From: Bacteroidales bacterium H3
Lineage (GTDB): Bacteria > Bacteroidota > Bacteroidia > Bacteroidales > Muribaculaceae
DNA: 28,066 bases
Direction: 5' to 3'
NCBI GenBank assembly: GCA_001701135.1
Contig: DAAN01000018.1
Location: forward strand, 1 to 28,066
Shown in pieces: positions 1 to 7,811 of this stretch; position 1 is the stretch's first letter, and each line of letters starts with the position of its first letter. The notes under the pieces are model-generated. The model was not told the DNA's origin and did not search any database. It saw only the letters and a list, made by a program, of their open reading frames with translations. A program made the position numbers and the translations under genes.

Positions 1-35
1 GCAACCCAAATTTACTGAAAATCTATGACATGACA

Positions 36-77
36 AAGGCTTTCGCGCTGAATTTCAGCATGAAAGCCTTATTTTTT
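36..77 (+). terminator. Rho-independent terminator, rightward
   Basis: A nine-base stem (36-44 with 62-70) encloses a smaller stem (47-51 with 55-59) and is followed by a run of T at 72-77. This is the form of an intrinsic terminator for a rightward gene that would end at or before the window edge. The first 30 bases are too short to identify that gene. Confidence 0.6.
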
Positions 78-92
78 AGCCTGCTTAAACTA

Positions 93-133
93 TAAAAAGA
101 GACTGCCCAAACTTGTTAGACAGCCTCTTTTTC
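93..133. terminator. Bidirectional terminator hairpin
   Basis: An A-run followed by GAG.CTG at 93-104 pairs with CAG.CTCTTTTT at 121-133 around a short loop. It has A on one side and T on the other, so it could stop transcription in both directions. No other gene signal is visible in 1-351, which holds only this and two other hairpins in AT-rich DNA. Confidence 0.5.
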
Positions 134-292
134 ATTCAATTTTTGTCAGCAAATTGTCAGCGAAGGTCTAAAAAATCGGAAATTTTACCCTCCTGAATCG
201 GACTGAATTTGGGTGGGCTGTTCGATTTTAGATTATTTAACATCTTTTAATAAAGTCGGCGTAAAAACCCTATCTATGACCCCGCTTTTCAC

Positions 293-337
293 GGCAAAAA
301 GAGAGCCATCCAACTTCTCGAATGGCTTGTTTCTCTA
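293..337 (-). terminator. Rho-independent terminator, leftward
   Basis: AGCCAT at 304-309 pairs with ATGGCT at 331-336. On the minus strand the stem is followed by CTCTTTTTG. It lies about 15 bases beyond the stop of the truncated sigma54-activator gene and was probably its terminator. Confidence 0.6.
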
Positions 338-351
338 ATGTTAAACTTCCT

Positions 352-896
352 CTATTTTGACTCGATTGGCTTCTTTTTCTTCGTAGGCTTGAATAGCTTA
401 TAGTCGATACAATAGAGTTTGAGTTTTCTGTCGAGCGTAGGTGCGGTTATTCCCATCGCCTCCATTACACGAACTTTCTTGCCATTGAATTTTGTGAGTA
501 GATGTATTAACTGCCCTCTCTCATCCTCCGGCAAATCTTCTCCATTGTTTGTTCTTGTGATTTTGAGATCTGTTCCACGGATTTTTCCATCCTCGCAACA
601 GATGACGGCGTTTTCGATGCAACTCTTAAGTTCCCGGTAATTGCCGGGCCAGTCATGCGAAGTTATTTTGATGATAGCACACTGCTCCATTGACGGAATA
701 TTCGCTATTCCTTTCGACACACAATAATCCTCAATCATCTGATTAGTATTTGGAATGATGTCTGCCTGACAGTTTCTAAGTGGTGGCAGACGAACCACGT
801 TATGACTCAATAATTCATAGAGCCGACGATCAAACCGGTCATTATTTATTTCGGACAGGTCGAGGCAAGAGGCTATGAAATGTGCGGTGAATGGAA
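352..896 (-). pseudogene. Sigma54-dependent activator, C-terminal fragment cut by IS
   Basis: This is the C-terminal part of an NtrC-type enhancer-binding regulator. Seen in order: a stretch with RLYELLSHNVVRLPPLRN, matching the late AAA+ region; DWPGNYREL, matching the family's WPGNxREL motif; then a Fis-type helix-turn-helix near the C-terminus (GITAPTLDRKLKLY). The Walker A, Walker B and GAFTGA sigma54-contact motifs and any sensory domain are missing. The host sequence ends at 896, exactly at the inverted repeat of the IS21 element. The open frame continues into the element and gains an ATG at 954, adding 19 element-encoded residues, so a chimeric 200-residue protein is formally possible. 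Without the ATPase core it cannot activate sigma54 holoenzyme. I call it a disrupted gene with high confidence in family and low confidence in any remaining function. Confidence 0.8.
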
Positions 897-922
897 TGCA
901 TCTAACATTTGAAAAGGGACCC
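897..922. repeat. IS21 left terminal inverted repeat
   Basis: 26 bases identical to the reverse complement of 3486-3511. A related inner copy follows at 930-946, with the core repeated about 23 bases further in. Such nested copies are the usual transposase-binding sites of IS21 elements. Confidence 0.92.
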
Positions 923-970
923 GGATAGCAATTGAAAAAGGGACCACCCGGCATGGGAATGCAAATATAA

Positions 971-1747
971 TTAAATTTGTTGGTTCATCATATCCTGAGT
1001 CTCTTTCATGCGGTAAGACTTGCCTGTCATGTTGAGCAATATTGCCTTGTGGGTCAGTCGGTCGACCATGGCGGTGACCAGGACCTTGTCATCGATGATC
1101 TCGTTCCAGCGGTTGAAAGCCAGATTTGTGGTGACCACGGTAGTCTTCTTGTCAGTCCGCAGGGAAAGATGATTGAAGAGCATCTCCGCGCCGGCCTTGT
1201 CGCAGGATACATAACCGAACTCGTCACATATGACCATGTCGTATCTCTCGAACTTGTTTTCCAGAGAGCGGAGTGTCAGAGCGTTGCGGCACTCGCGGAT
1301 CTGCGTCAGCAGTCTGGGCACGGAGGTGAACAGCACGGAGTATCCGGCATTGCATGCTGCTATCCCAAGAGCCGTGGCCAGATGCGTCTTGCCCGTGCCG
1401 GGATTGCCGTAAAGAATTAGGTTGCGTCCGTTTCTGATAAAGTCGAGCGTTTCCAGGGTCGGGAGCGCCTTGCGGGCCTCTGGCGGAAGGGCATCGGTGT
1501 CCATCTCGTTGAGATACCGCAGCTGGGGGAATCCTGCGTTTTTGATGCGGTGTCGCCGCTGGTTCTCGGTACGGTTGTCTTTCTCGCGGCGCAGCAGTTC
1601 TGCGGTGAACTGCCACAGGCTCCACTGTTCGTCGGCGCTCTGCTGTATAAGCAGGTCTATGTCGCGCCTTACAAGCGGTAGTTTGAGGTCGAAGGCGCAT
1701 GAGCGTATTGTCTCGCGCAGTCTGTTCATGTCTGATTCGGTCGTCAT
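971..1747 (-). CDS. istB: IS21 helper ATPase IstB
   Basis: This 258-residue protein is the ATP-dependent helper of IS21 transposition, related to DnaC/DnaA-type AAA+ ATPases. It assists the IstA transposase in target selection and strand transfer. Visible motifs are Walker A GNPGTGKT at about residues 114-121 and Walker B VICDEFGYV at about 171-179. Family members are about 250-260 residues, so the gene is full length. It starts at ATG 1747, 46 bases after the istA stop, in a spacer containing a T-rich and G-rich run (about 1776-1790). Both genes probably share one transcript. No frameshift or stop interrupts it. Confidence 0.95.
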   Translation of the reverse strand: MTTESDMNRLRETIRSCAFDLKLPLVRRDIDLLIQQSADEQWSLWQFTAELLRREKDNRTENQRRHRIKNAGFPQLRYLNEMDTDALPPEARKALPTLETLDFIRNGRNLILYGNPGTGKTHLATALGIAACNAGYSVLFTSVPRLLTQIRECRNALTLRSLENKFERYDMVICDEFGYVSCDKAGAEMLFNHLSLRTDKKTTVVTTNLAFNRWNEIIDDKVLVTAMVDRLTHKAILLNMTGKSYRMKETQDMMNQQI

Positions 1748-1793
1748 TGCTATTCTGTATTTTAACTGTTTATTTATTTTTTTTGGGGGGGAT

Positions 1794-3455
1794 TTAGTCT
1801 GCCTGCATTGCGCGGCTCGCTTCCATGAAGGAGGAAAGCATATCGAGTGTATGGCTTGCCGAACTTTCTATCTCGGTCTGCAGTGTGTCCGGGACGTCGG
1901 CTGCCGGGACATCGTACACAGCAGGCGAGCCACCTTGCGCCGAGATCATCTGAGCCTGTATCTGTTCGGCGGATATGCGCCGGAGCCCGCGTGCTTCAAG
2001 GCTTGCGGCGGCGCGGACTATGTCTGTGTATGCCAGATTGTTGTCTCGTGCATACACGAGCAGCTCAATGAAGCCGCGCGGTGACTCGCGGAAGTGTTCC
2101 CGGTAAAGCGCCGCCACCGACGGATGAACCTGCCGCAGTGCCACGGACCGTCCCAGCGCGGCCGGTTTGCGTAGAAATGTCCCCAGATAGTGCATCAGGT
2201 CTATGACCCAGTCGCCGGATCGTCGGCTGCGGGCATGGGCCGCCACCCGGTCGCGTCCGGACATAACCACGATACGCTCGGAATAGAGCTTTACCGCCAC
2301 CTGTGAGCCCACAAGCCGGTCCGGGACAGAGTAATGCACGCCTTCGACGGTTATCGTGGAGTATTTGCCCACGCGGTAGAGCCTCTGCTCGAAGCAGCCG
2401 ATGTCGCCGTGATCCAGCGGGCGGAGCGCCGCAATGTCCGCCTGTGTGCGGCTGCGTTTCTCATCGGCCGACATATTGGAAGCCTCGGCATTGATTCTGT
2501 CACAGACCGCCGACAGATGCGCCTGCGCCGCCTCCAGAGAATCAAAACGCACATCGAACGAGAATGCACGGCGGCGGATGTACTCCACCGAACGCTCCAC
2601 TTTCCCTTTCTCCCATCCTGAACGCGGATTACAGAAATGGGGTGTAAAACAGTAGTGTACCTCCATGCGCAGCAGTGCGTCCGTATGTTCGCGGTCGCGT
2701 CCGAGGAACTTCTTTACGGCCGTGCGCATGTTGTCGTACGCCATCACACGCGGAGTGCCGCCCAGTTCCCTGAAGCAGTTGCGGTGCGCTTCCATAAGAG
2801 CCAGGGTATCCTCGCGTGAGAACAGATAGGCCTTGCGCATATTGCTGTGGTCCAGGGTGAACACGGCCATATGCAGACGCGTGCGGACTCCGTCCAGCCA
2901 CAGGGTGACCACTCCCCAGTCGAACTCGCACCGGAACCCCGGCTCATAGCTCTGGCGGATGTACGCCTTCGCGGGTCTGTCAGTCTGCGGCGGCATGGCC
3001 TCGAGCGCACGCACGTACTGACATACCGTGGAATACGCTATGCGGATGCCATCGTCCTGAAGGCGACGCCACATATCGAGCTTGCGCATCTGCTGCTTGT
3101 GAAGCCCGGCCGCCGCATTCTCCCGGTTGCGGGCTATGAAGCCGTCAATCCGGCGCCGCACCTCTTCGGTCACTACACGCCGGACACGGCCGCTGCTGTC
3201 ATACTTTGGTTTTGTCAGAAGATAGTCGTCAACCTCCCCGGATGTGGGAGCGGGTCCCGTCTCTTTTTCGAACTCCCGAAGATACTTGCGTACCGTCTTG
3301 CGGCTCATGCCGTTGCGTCGCGCTATCTCCCGGATGCTCATCCCCTCGCGGCGATGAGACAGAATGATGGATGTCTTTTCCTCCATGTGTAACATTTTGT
3401 GGACGCGTTGATGTTGGTTTGTTTTATCAACGCTGTCCGGGTTAAACTTACCCAT
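1794..3455 (-). CDS. istA: IS21 transposase IstA
   Basis: This 553-residue DDE transposase cuts and joins the element ends. An N-terminal helix-turn-helix (about residues 37-62, SIREIARRNGMSRKTVRKYL) binds the terminal repeats. The catalytic triad is visible as D179 in CEFDWG, D241 in MAYDN and E287 in WEKGKVE. The length is somewhat above the usual 390-520 of the family but the domain order is normal. The start at 3455 lies only 56 bases from the element end; an alternative ATG at residue 21 or 24 (MLHMEEK) is also plausible because family members commonly begin just before the helix-turn-helix. istB follows as the second gene of the operon. Confidence 0.95.
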   Translation of the reverse strand: MGKFNPDSVDKTNQHQRVHKMLHMEEKTSIILSHRREGMSIREIARRNGMSRKTVRKYLREFEKETGPAPTSGEVDDYLLTKPKYDSSGRVRRVVTEEVRRRIDGFIARNRENAAAGLHKQQMRKLDMWRRLQDDGIRIAYSTVCQYVRALEAMPPQTDRPAKAYIRQSYEPGFRCEFDWGVVTLWLDGVRTRLHMAVFTLDHSNMRKAYLFSREDTLALMEAHRNCFRELGGTPRVMAYDNMRTAVKKFLGRDREHTDALLRMEVHYCFTPHFCNPRSGWEKGKVERSVEYIRRRAFSFDVRFDSLEAAQAHLSAVCDRINAEASNMSADEKRSRTQADIAALRPLDHGDIGCFEQRLYRVGKYSTITVEGVHYSVPDRLVGSQVAVKLYSERIVVMSGRDRVAAHARSRRSGDWVIDLMHYLGTFLRKPAALGRSVALRQVHPSVAALYREHFRESPRGFIELLVYARDNNLAYTDIVRAAASLEARGLRRISAEQIQAQMISAQGGSPAVYDVPAADVPDTLQTEIESSASHTLDMLSSFMEASRAMQAD

Positions 3456-3485
3456 GGGGTGGGTCCCTTTTCAATTGCTGTGCCT

Positions 3486-3511
3486 GGGTCCCTTTTCAAA
3501 TGTTAGATGCA
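3486..3511. repeat. IS21 right terminal inverted repeat
   Basis: Perfect inverted copy of 897-922, with an inner related copy at 3461-3475 spaced about 25 bases. It abuts the truncated AraC-type gene directly. Confidence 0.92.
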
Positions 3512-4236
3512 ACACGGTTCAGGACAGCATTTACAGGCGTGAGTCAGAGAGCAAATCCCAGGAATACGCAGCATTGTTCCATTCTCAGGAAAAAGAGTTG
3601 CAACTTACCGAAGAACGTGCACAATCGCAACGCAAGACCATACTCATAATCAGTTCTCTGACCCTTATTGTTTTGCTGCTATTTATCCTGTGGGTATTGT
3701 TCAGAAATCTCCGGATTACTAAGAAAAGGAATCGTATAGATGCCCAAAGGATAGATGAGCTCCTGGCCCAGAAAGAAGAATTAAGAAAAGCATATTCCAA
3801 ACAATCCTCGGGCACACCGGAGGAAGGCGAAGCAGCGTCCGAAGATGATGCCGATATGAACGAAGAATATCAGACCTTCCTCAGAATGGAAAATGTTATA
3901 GTTGAGAATCAGCTTTTCCTGGATCCTACACTGAATCGAGAGGAGATACTGAAAGTCACCGGAATCGGTAAAAACGTTCTCGTACCGCTTCTAAAAAAAT
4001 ATTCCGGAAGTGCGAATCTCGATGACTATATCAACCGTCTGAGGCTCGAATATGCTGTCAGGATGATGCAGGCCAACAAGGGCTTTACTATTGATTATAT
4101 TGCAGAAGCATCAGGATTTAACAGCCGTAGCACTTTTTACCGCGCCTTTCAGAATGTATATGGGACGACCCCCTCACAATATCTGGAAACTCAACAATCC
4201 CTTAATGAGGAATCAGAGGAATCAAAAGATCTCTGA
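3512..4236 (+). pseudogene. Membrane AraC-type regulator, N-terminus lost to IS
   Basis: This is the C-terminal half of a Bacteroidales hybrid regulator, whose usual order is tetratricopeptide repeats, one transmembrane helix, then a cytoplasmic AraC-type DNA-binding domain. Remaining parts, numbered from the open frame's first ATG (3454, inside the element): a charged stretch that looks like the end of the repeat region (20-60), a clear hydrophobic helix at 61-83, a coiled region rich in K/E (85-130), and the double helix-turn-helix at about 150-250, including ATG-independent hallmark IAEASGFNSRSTFYRAFQNVYGTTPSQY. The sensor repeats and normal start are gone. Host sequence begins at 3512, exactly at the inverted repeat. 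The frame stays open through the repeat, so an element-initiated protein of 260 residues that is blind to its signal is conceivable. Confidence 0.8.
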
Positions 4237-4279
4237 TGATGGAAAGGCAGAAATGGCCGCCATGAGAAAGTGGAAGTCG

Positions 4280-5110
4280 TCAGATAAGGCTCTCCCATTC
4301 ATACCCGGTATGGAATACATGGAATTGCCCGGGCAATAGCGATTTCAGTATGCATTTCGCATTATTGCCTGTGCAATGCCCCGTGTATATCTGCAGCTCT
4401 GGATATCGGCTACATATCATTTCAGCCATTGAGACATAATCGGCGTCAGATTCAAACTGGTTGTCATCATCAGAATCGACAAGATGCAAGCCTCCGAAAA
4501 AGACAGATGGTTCTCCGGGAGCACAAACCTTCAGGGTGTTGAGCAGGCCAAGATGTGTGCACGACGACATTAAGACCGTCTTATTTCCCTCTGCAATCAG
4601 CAACGCTATTTCATGATTGAATGTGTCAGGCACATCGCCGGCAAACAATGTACGGTCTGCCTTCGGCAAACCATGAATGACAGGTATTTTGCCGATGATA
4701 CTGACAGTGGGCGACAGCCGGATATTGCCGGCAACCAGTTCAAACCTCTCTCTGTTTGCCATCAACAAGCCATAATCAATAGATATGTCGCGCATATCTT
4801 TTCTTCGATTGGAATAGTATCCTGAACCATTGACATTTGCCGACACATAAACCTTCGCCTTGCTGTTGTTTTGCAGAAAGCAGGCAAGTCCGCCCGTATG
4901 ATCCTTATGCGCGTGCGACAGAATGAGGGTATCTACGTCGGCTATGTCTATTCCCAAGCTACGGGCATTGAGCATAAACTTCTCCGACACACCGACATCC
5001 AGCATAATCTTCTCATTTCCCGTCTCTATATAAAAACTCAGGCCATGCTCCGCCTCCAGAGACTGCTTCTCAGGATGCGGCATATTGTCGATAAGAACTT
5101 TTATTTTCAT
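4280..5110 (-). CDS. Metallo-beta-lactamase-fold hydrolase (COG1237-like)
   Basis: This 276-residue protein has the zinc-binding signature SHAHKDH (H66, H68, D70, H71), then CTHLG (184-188), GGLHL (206-210) and GHCTG (244-248), the order typical of the COG1237 group, which includes proteins annotated as dihydropterin-ribofuranosylaminobenzene phosphate synthase-like. The true substrate cannot be told from sequence. There is no signal peptide, so it is probably cytoplasmic. The ATG at 5110, preceded by GAAGAAG, is preferred over a TTG two codons upstream. It converges with the truncated AraC-type gene (stops 43 bases apart) and is probably transcribed alone from the promoter at 5238-5245. Confidence 0.85.
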   Translation of the reverse strand: MKIKVLIDNMPHPEKQSLEAEHGLSFYIETGNEKIMLDVGVSEKFMLNARSLGIDIADVDTLILSHAHKDHTGGLACFLQNNSKAKVYVSANVNGSGYYSNRRKDMRDISIDYGLLMANRERFELVAGNIRLSPTVSIIGKIPVIHGLPKADRTLFAGDVPDTFNHEIALLIAEGNKTVLMSSCTHLGLLNTLKVCAPGEPSVFFGGLHLVDSDDDNQFESDADYVSMAEMICSRYPELQIYTGHCTGNNAKCILKSLLPGQFHVFHTGYEWESLI

Positions 5111-5237
5111 AAGCAACTTCTTCGTGTAGAATATTTATACTCTCGCACTTTCCATCCGGCGAAAGAGAGCGTGAAGCGCCGTTTGGGATGATATGCGTCC
5201 ATTGTGCTGCCAATTTTGAGGAGAATAAATTTCTCCA

Positions 5238-5245
5238 CAAATGTA
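5238..5245 (-). promoter_or_regulatory. Bacteroidales -7 element for the hydrolase gene
   Basis: TACATTTG on the minus strand matches TAnnTTTG exactly and lies about 130 bases upstream of the ATG at 5110. The -33 TTTG box is not clear. Confidence 0.45.
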
Positions 5246-5926
5246 AAATTACTAAAAAATCGGCACATTGCATCTTTTTCATGCAGTTTTTTTAGCCATT
5301 TAGGACCAAGATTTCATGAGTTTTGAAACGAAACAAGGTCATAGAGCATTGAGCGACCGAGGTCGCAAAGATAAGACTTAATGTCTTGAAAATTACCACT
5401 TTGTCGAGATAACAATGATTAGAAATAGCCGAGGCACAAACGGAGGAATATTATTCATTGATATTCAGCGAGTTAAATTTGCAATGAACTTCAATTTAAC
5501 TTCTACTACCTGCTATGTACCTTTTTAATGGCATTTGCCTGACTGATAATTTGGTGAAGAATTTGCATCGGAGGAATAAGGGTTATCCCAATACAGTCAG
5601 AATTGAATGGAGATTTTGTTTCAGTACATTTGAGCATTGGGAAGAAATTTATGGAAACGAATACTGAAATATTGATAATTGTGAAATAATCAAAAAGCAT
5701 CTATTCCCTTCACCGCTACCAAAAGATGGTTTTATATAATTTTTAGATACCAATTTTATAATCATACAAAGTTAGTCTATATAATATGTATTTGCAACGG
5801 ATTTTAAATTTGACTTTCTCATTGATATTTGTCAGGCATACGAAAAGATATATCAGGGAATTGTCGAATTATCGCATACGATCGTCAGAGAAAAGAGAAG
5901 GGAATATCGGGTGGGCTCAAAAAACG
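5246..5926. other. AT-rich spacer without a recognised gene
   Basis: Together with its edges, about 1 kb between 5111 and 6115 holds no convincing protein. Short open frames (5506-5700 minus, 5786-6028 plus) lack family features, and the second runs across a terminator hairpin. Visible elements: the palindrome GCGACC-GA-GGTCGC at 5353-5366 next to TATCTTTG on the minus strand (5366-5373, another TAnnTTTG match); an inverted repeat GTTAAATT/AATTTAAC at 5472-5479 and 5493-5500 overlapping TAAATTTG on the plus strand (5474-5481). It may be a decayed region linked to the nearby rearrangement. Confidence 0.5.
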
Positions 5927-5961
5927 ACTGTCGGAAAGCTTGGCAAGAACTTTCCGACAGT
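5918..5961 (-). terminator. Terminator of the gad operon
   Basis: A 12-bp perfect stem (5927-5938 with 5950-5961) is followed on the minus strand by CGTTTTTTG. It lies about 155 bases past the gadC stop and is a canonical intrinsic terminator for leftward transcription. Confidence 0.85.
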
Positions 5962-5988
5962 TGTTATGTGGGTTCAACCGACAGGTGT

Positions 5989-6023
5989 AATATTATCGAT
6001 TTCAGGCGCAATATTATCGATTT
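5989..6023. repeat. 14-bp direct repeat in the gadC 3' region
   Basis: AATATTATCGATTT occurs at 5989-6002 and again at 6010-6023, a period of 21 bases, between the gadC stop and its terminator. It would be in the 3' untranslated part of the operon message. Its function is unknown. Confidence 0.6.
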
Positions 6024-6115
6024 TTTGAATTCGACCTCGGGAGTTGAAAATTGATTTTTTCTATGTCAAGGGGTCAGCCCGGGATTTGGCTCATTTTTAA
6101 ATTCATCGATGCACC

Positions 6116-7744
6116 TTATTTTTTGTTGTCAGGAGCCTGGTCAGCTTGCGCGCCCTTGTTAAGCGACGAGGCGTGGTTGAGCAGGGCGGTGGCATGTTCC
6201 GGCGCTACCGCGGCGTTCTCGGCCGCGAACTCCTCGGCTGCCTTCTGGCGAAGGAGTGCCGCGCCAGGAGTGTTATCCCAGTGGAACGGCACGAAGTCGG
6301 TGCCAGTCGAGTTCCACGACGGTTTCTTGAACTTCAGGATGATGAACGGCAGGACTACAAATATGACCATTCCGGCAATCAGGACGGTGAACCATACCGC
6401 ACCGGAGCCCATGTCAATCTGGCCCGGAGGGAAGAAGCTGAATATGAAAGCGGCCAGTGAGCCGAGGAAACCGACACCCCCGATAAGCCACATGCGACCG
6501 TTGCCCTTTTTGCCGATGCGGTAGGGACGCGGGGCATCTTTCATATTGTAACGCAAACGGATAGCCGCCGCGAACATCAGCAGGTAGGCGATCAGATAGA
6601 GGATGCAGGTGAGCTGCGAGAGAATCTGGTAGAAACTCTGGACGGATGGCATCAGCACCATAAGGAACGCCAGTACGGTGACTACTCCACCCTGGACGTA
6701 AAGAATGTTCTTCTGCACACCTGCTTTATTGGTTTTCTGGAAGAACTTCGGCAGGTAACCCGCCAGGCCGACTGCGAAAATACCTTTTGACGGACCGGCA
6801 ACCCAGGTAAGCACGCCGGCAAGGACGCCGAACGCCAGCGCAATCGCGAGCACAGGCGACAGCCAGCCGATATGCAGGAAGCTGAAATAGCGGTCGAACC
6901 CGACCAGAAGGCTCTGCACGAGGTTTATATCCTTCGCCGGGATGATGACTCCGAGGGCGTATGTGCCGAGGATAAAAATCGCGACAGTCGCTATGGCGCC
7001 GATGATGACCGCCTTAGGATAGTTGACCGTCGGGTTCTTTATTTCCCTGACGTGCACGCCGCTCATCTCCATTCCGGCGTAGAACAGGAAGATGGACACG
7101 GCAAGGACGACATTGTCGAAATTCGAGAAATCGGGGATGAAGTCGCCGTGCCAGTCCATCTGCGACTGGCCGCCGGTCGCGAGGTATATCACCGCACAGA
7201 CCACAAGCAGCCCCGCGGGGATTACCGTGCCGACAAGGCCGCCGATTTTCGATACCTTGCCGACCCACCCCATGCCTTTAAGCGAGATTATGGTGGCGAG
7301 CCAGTAAATGGCGAGAACCACGATGATAGAGTAATATTTGTTAGCGGCCAGGTGGGCGTCGAAAACGTGGTCCATGCCGATAAACGCCAGGGAGACAGCT
7401 CCGAATGTCAGCACGGTAGGATACCAGATGGTACTTTCTATCCATTGCAGCCATATGCCGAGGAATCCGAGCTTGTCGCCGAACGCCTCGCCGACCCACC
7501 GGAACATGCCACCTTGCTGATAAGGGAACATGGCGGCCAGCTCGGCCGCCACGAGCGACACAGGAACCAGGAACACCACGGCGGCGAGAATATAATAAAA
7601 CGCGGAGCTTACGCCGTATTCGGCCTCCGCCGGCAGACCTCTGAGCGAGACCACCGCGACAATGTTCATGATTATTAGGGTGAAAACGCCCATTTTCGCG
7701 GCTTGCTTCACTGTCGCCTTTGTTTGTCCGGAAGAATTTGCCAT
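6116..7744 (-). CDS. gadC: Glutamate/GABA antiporter GadC
   Basis: This 542-residue inner-membrane transporter of the amino acid-polyamine-organocation superfamily exchanges external glutamate for internal GABA, exporting the product of the decarboxylase and so removing protons from the cell. About twelve hydrophobic segments are visible between residues 18 and 470, with the early substrate-region motif around SLRGLPAEAEYGVSSAFYY. The last 72 residues (471-542) form a hydrophilic tail beginning KFKKPSW; in E. coli GadC (about 511 residues) the equivalent C-plug closes the pore at neutral pH, so pH gating is likely here, though this tail is longer. It starts at ATG 7744, 67 bases after the glsA stop, as last gene of the operon. 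Confidence 0.95.
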   Translation of the reverse strand: MANSSGQTKATVKQAAKMGVFTLIIMNIVAVVSLRGLPAEAEYGVSSAFYYILAAVVFLVPVSLVAAELAAMFPYQQGGMFRWVGEAFGDKLGFLGIWLQWIESTIWYPTVLTFGAVSLAFIGMDHVFDAHLAANKYYSIIVVLAIYWLATIISLKGMGWVGKVSKIGGLVGTVIPAGLLVVCAVIYLATGGQSQMDWHGDFIPDFSNFDNVVLAVSIFLFYAGMEMSGVHVREIKNPTVNYPKAVIIGAIATVAIFILGTYALGVIIPAKDINLVQSLLVGFDRYFSFLHIGWLSPVLAIALAFGVLAGVLTWVAGPSKGIFAVGLAGYLPKFFQKTNKAGVQKNILYVQGGVVTVLAFLMVLMPSVQSFYQILSQLTCILYLIAYLLMFAAAIRLRYNMKDAPRPYRIGKKGNGRMWLIGGVGFLGSLAAFIFSFFPPGQIDMGSGAVWFTVLIAGMVIFVVLPFIILKFKKPSWNSTGTDFVPFHWDNTPGAALLRQKAAEEFAAENAAVAPEHATALLNHASSLNKGAQADQAPDNKK

Positions 7745-7811
7745 AACATTGATTATTTGAGTTGAAACTTTGTTACATCACTATCCGCAGCGAGAATTCC
7801 GACCGGCGGCG

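Larger units (their letters stand above)
897..3511 (-). mobile_element. IS21-family insertion sequence
   Basis: The element is about 2.6 kb and bounded by 26-bp perfect inverted repeats at 897-922 and 3486-3511, beginning TGCATCTAACATTTG and ending with CA, as usual for IS21. A second, imperfect copy of the GAAAAGGGACC core lies inside each end (930-946 and 3461-3475), matching the multiple transposase-binding repeats of this family. It encodes istA then istB on the minus strand. The bases directly outside (GGAA on the left, ACAC on the right) do not form a target duplication. The outermost TGCA is itself palindromic and could be misread as one. Both genes appear intact, so the element may be active. 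Confidence 0.93.

Noticed and set aside
897..900. TGCA as a four-base target duplication of the IS21 element
   Set aside because: It is a palindrome lying at both ends of the perfect inverted repeat, and taking it as duplication would leave the element without its usual terminal CA. Even if true, the flanking genes do not join.
5506..5700. 64-codon minus-strand open frame
   Set aside because: AT-rich, no recognisable motif, no promoter or neighbour support.
5786..6028. 80-codon open frame with a repeated ILSI pattern
   Set aside because: It runs through the gad terminator hairpin, and its repeated end simply reflects the 14-base DNA repeat.
6872..7678. Plus-strand open frame of 268 codons
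   Set aside because: Antisense to gadC; the composition (many charged residues and His) and lack of domains mark it as a shadow.
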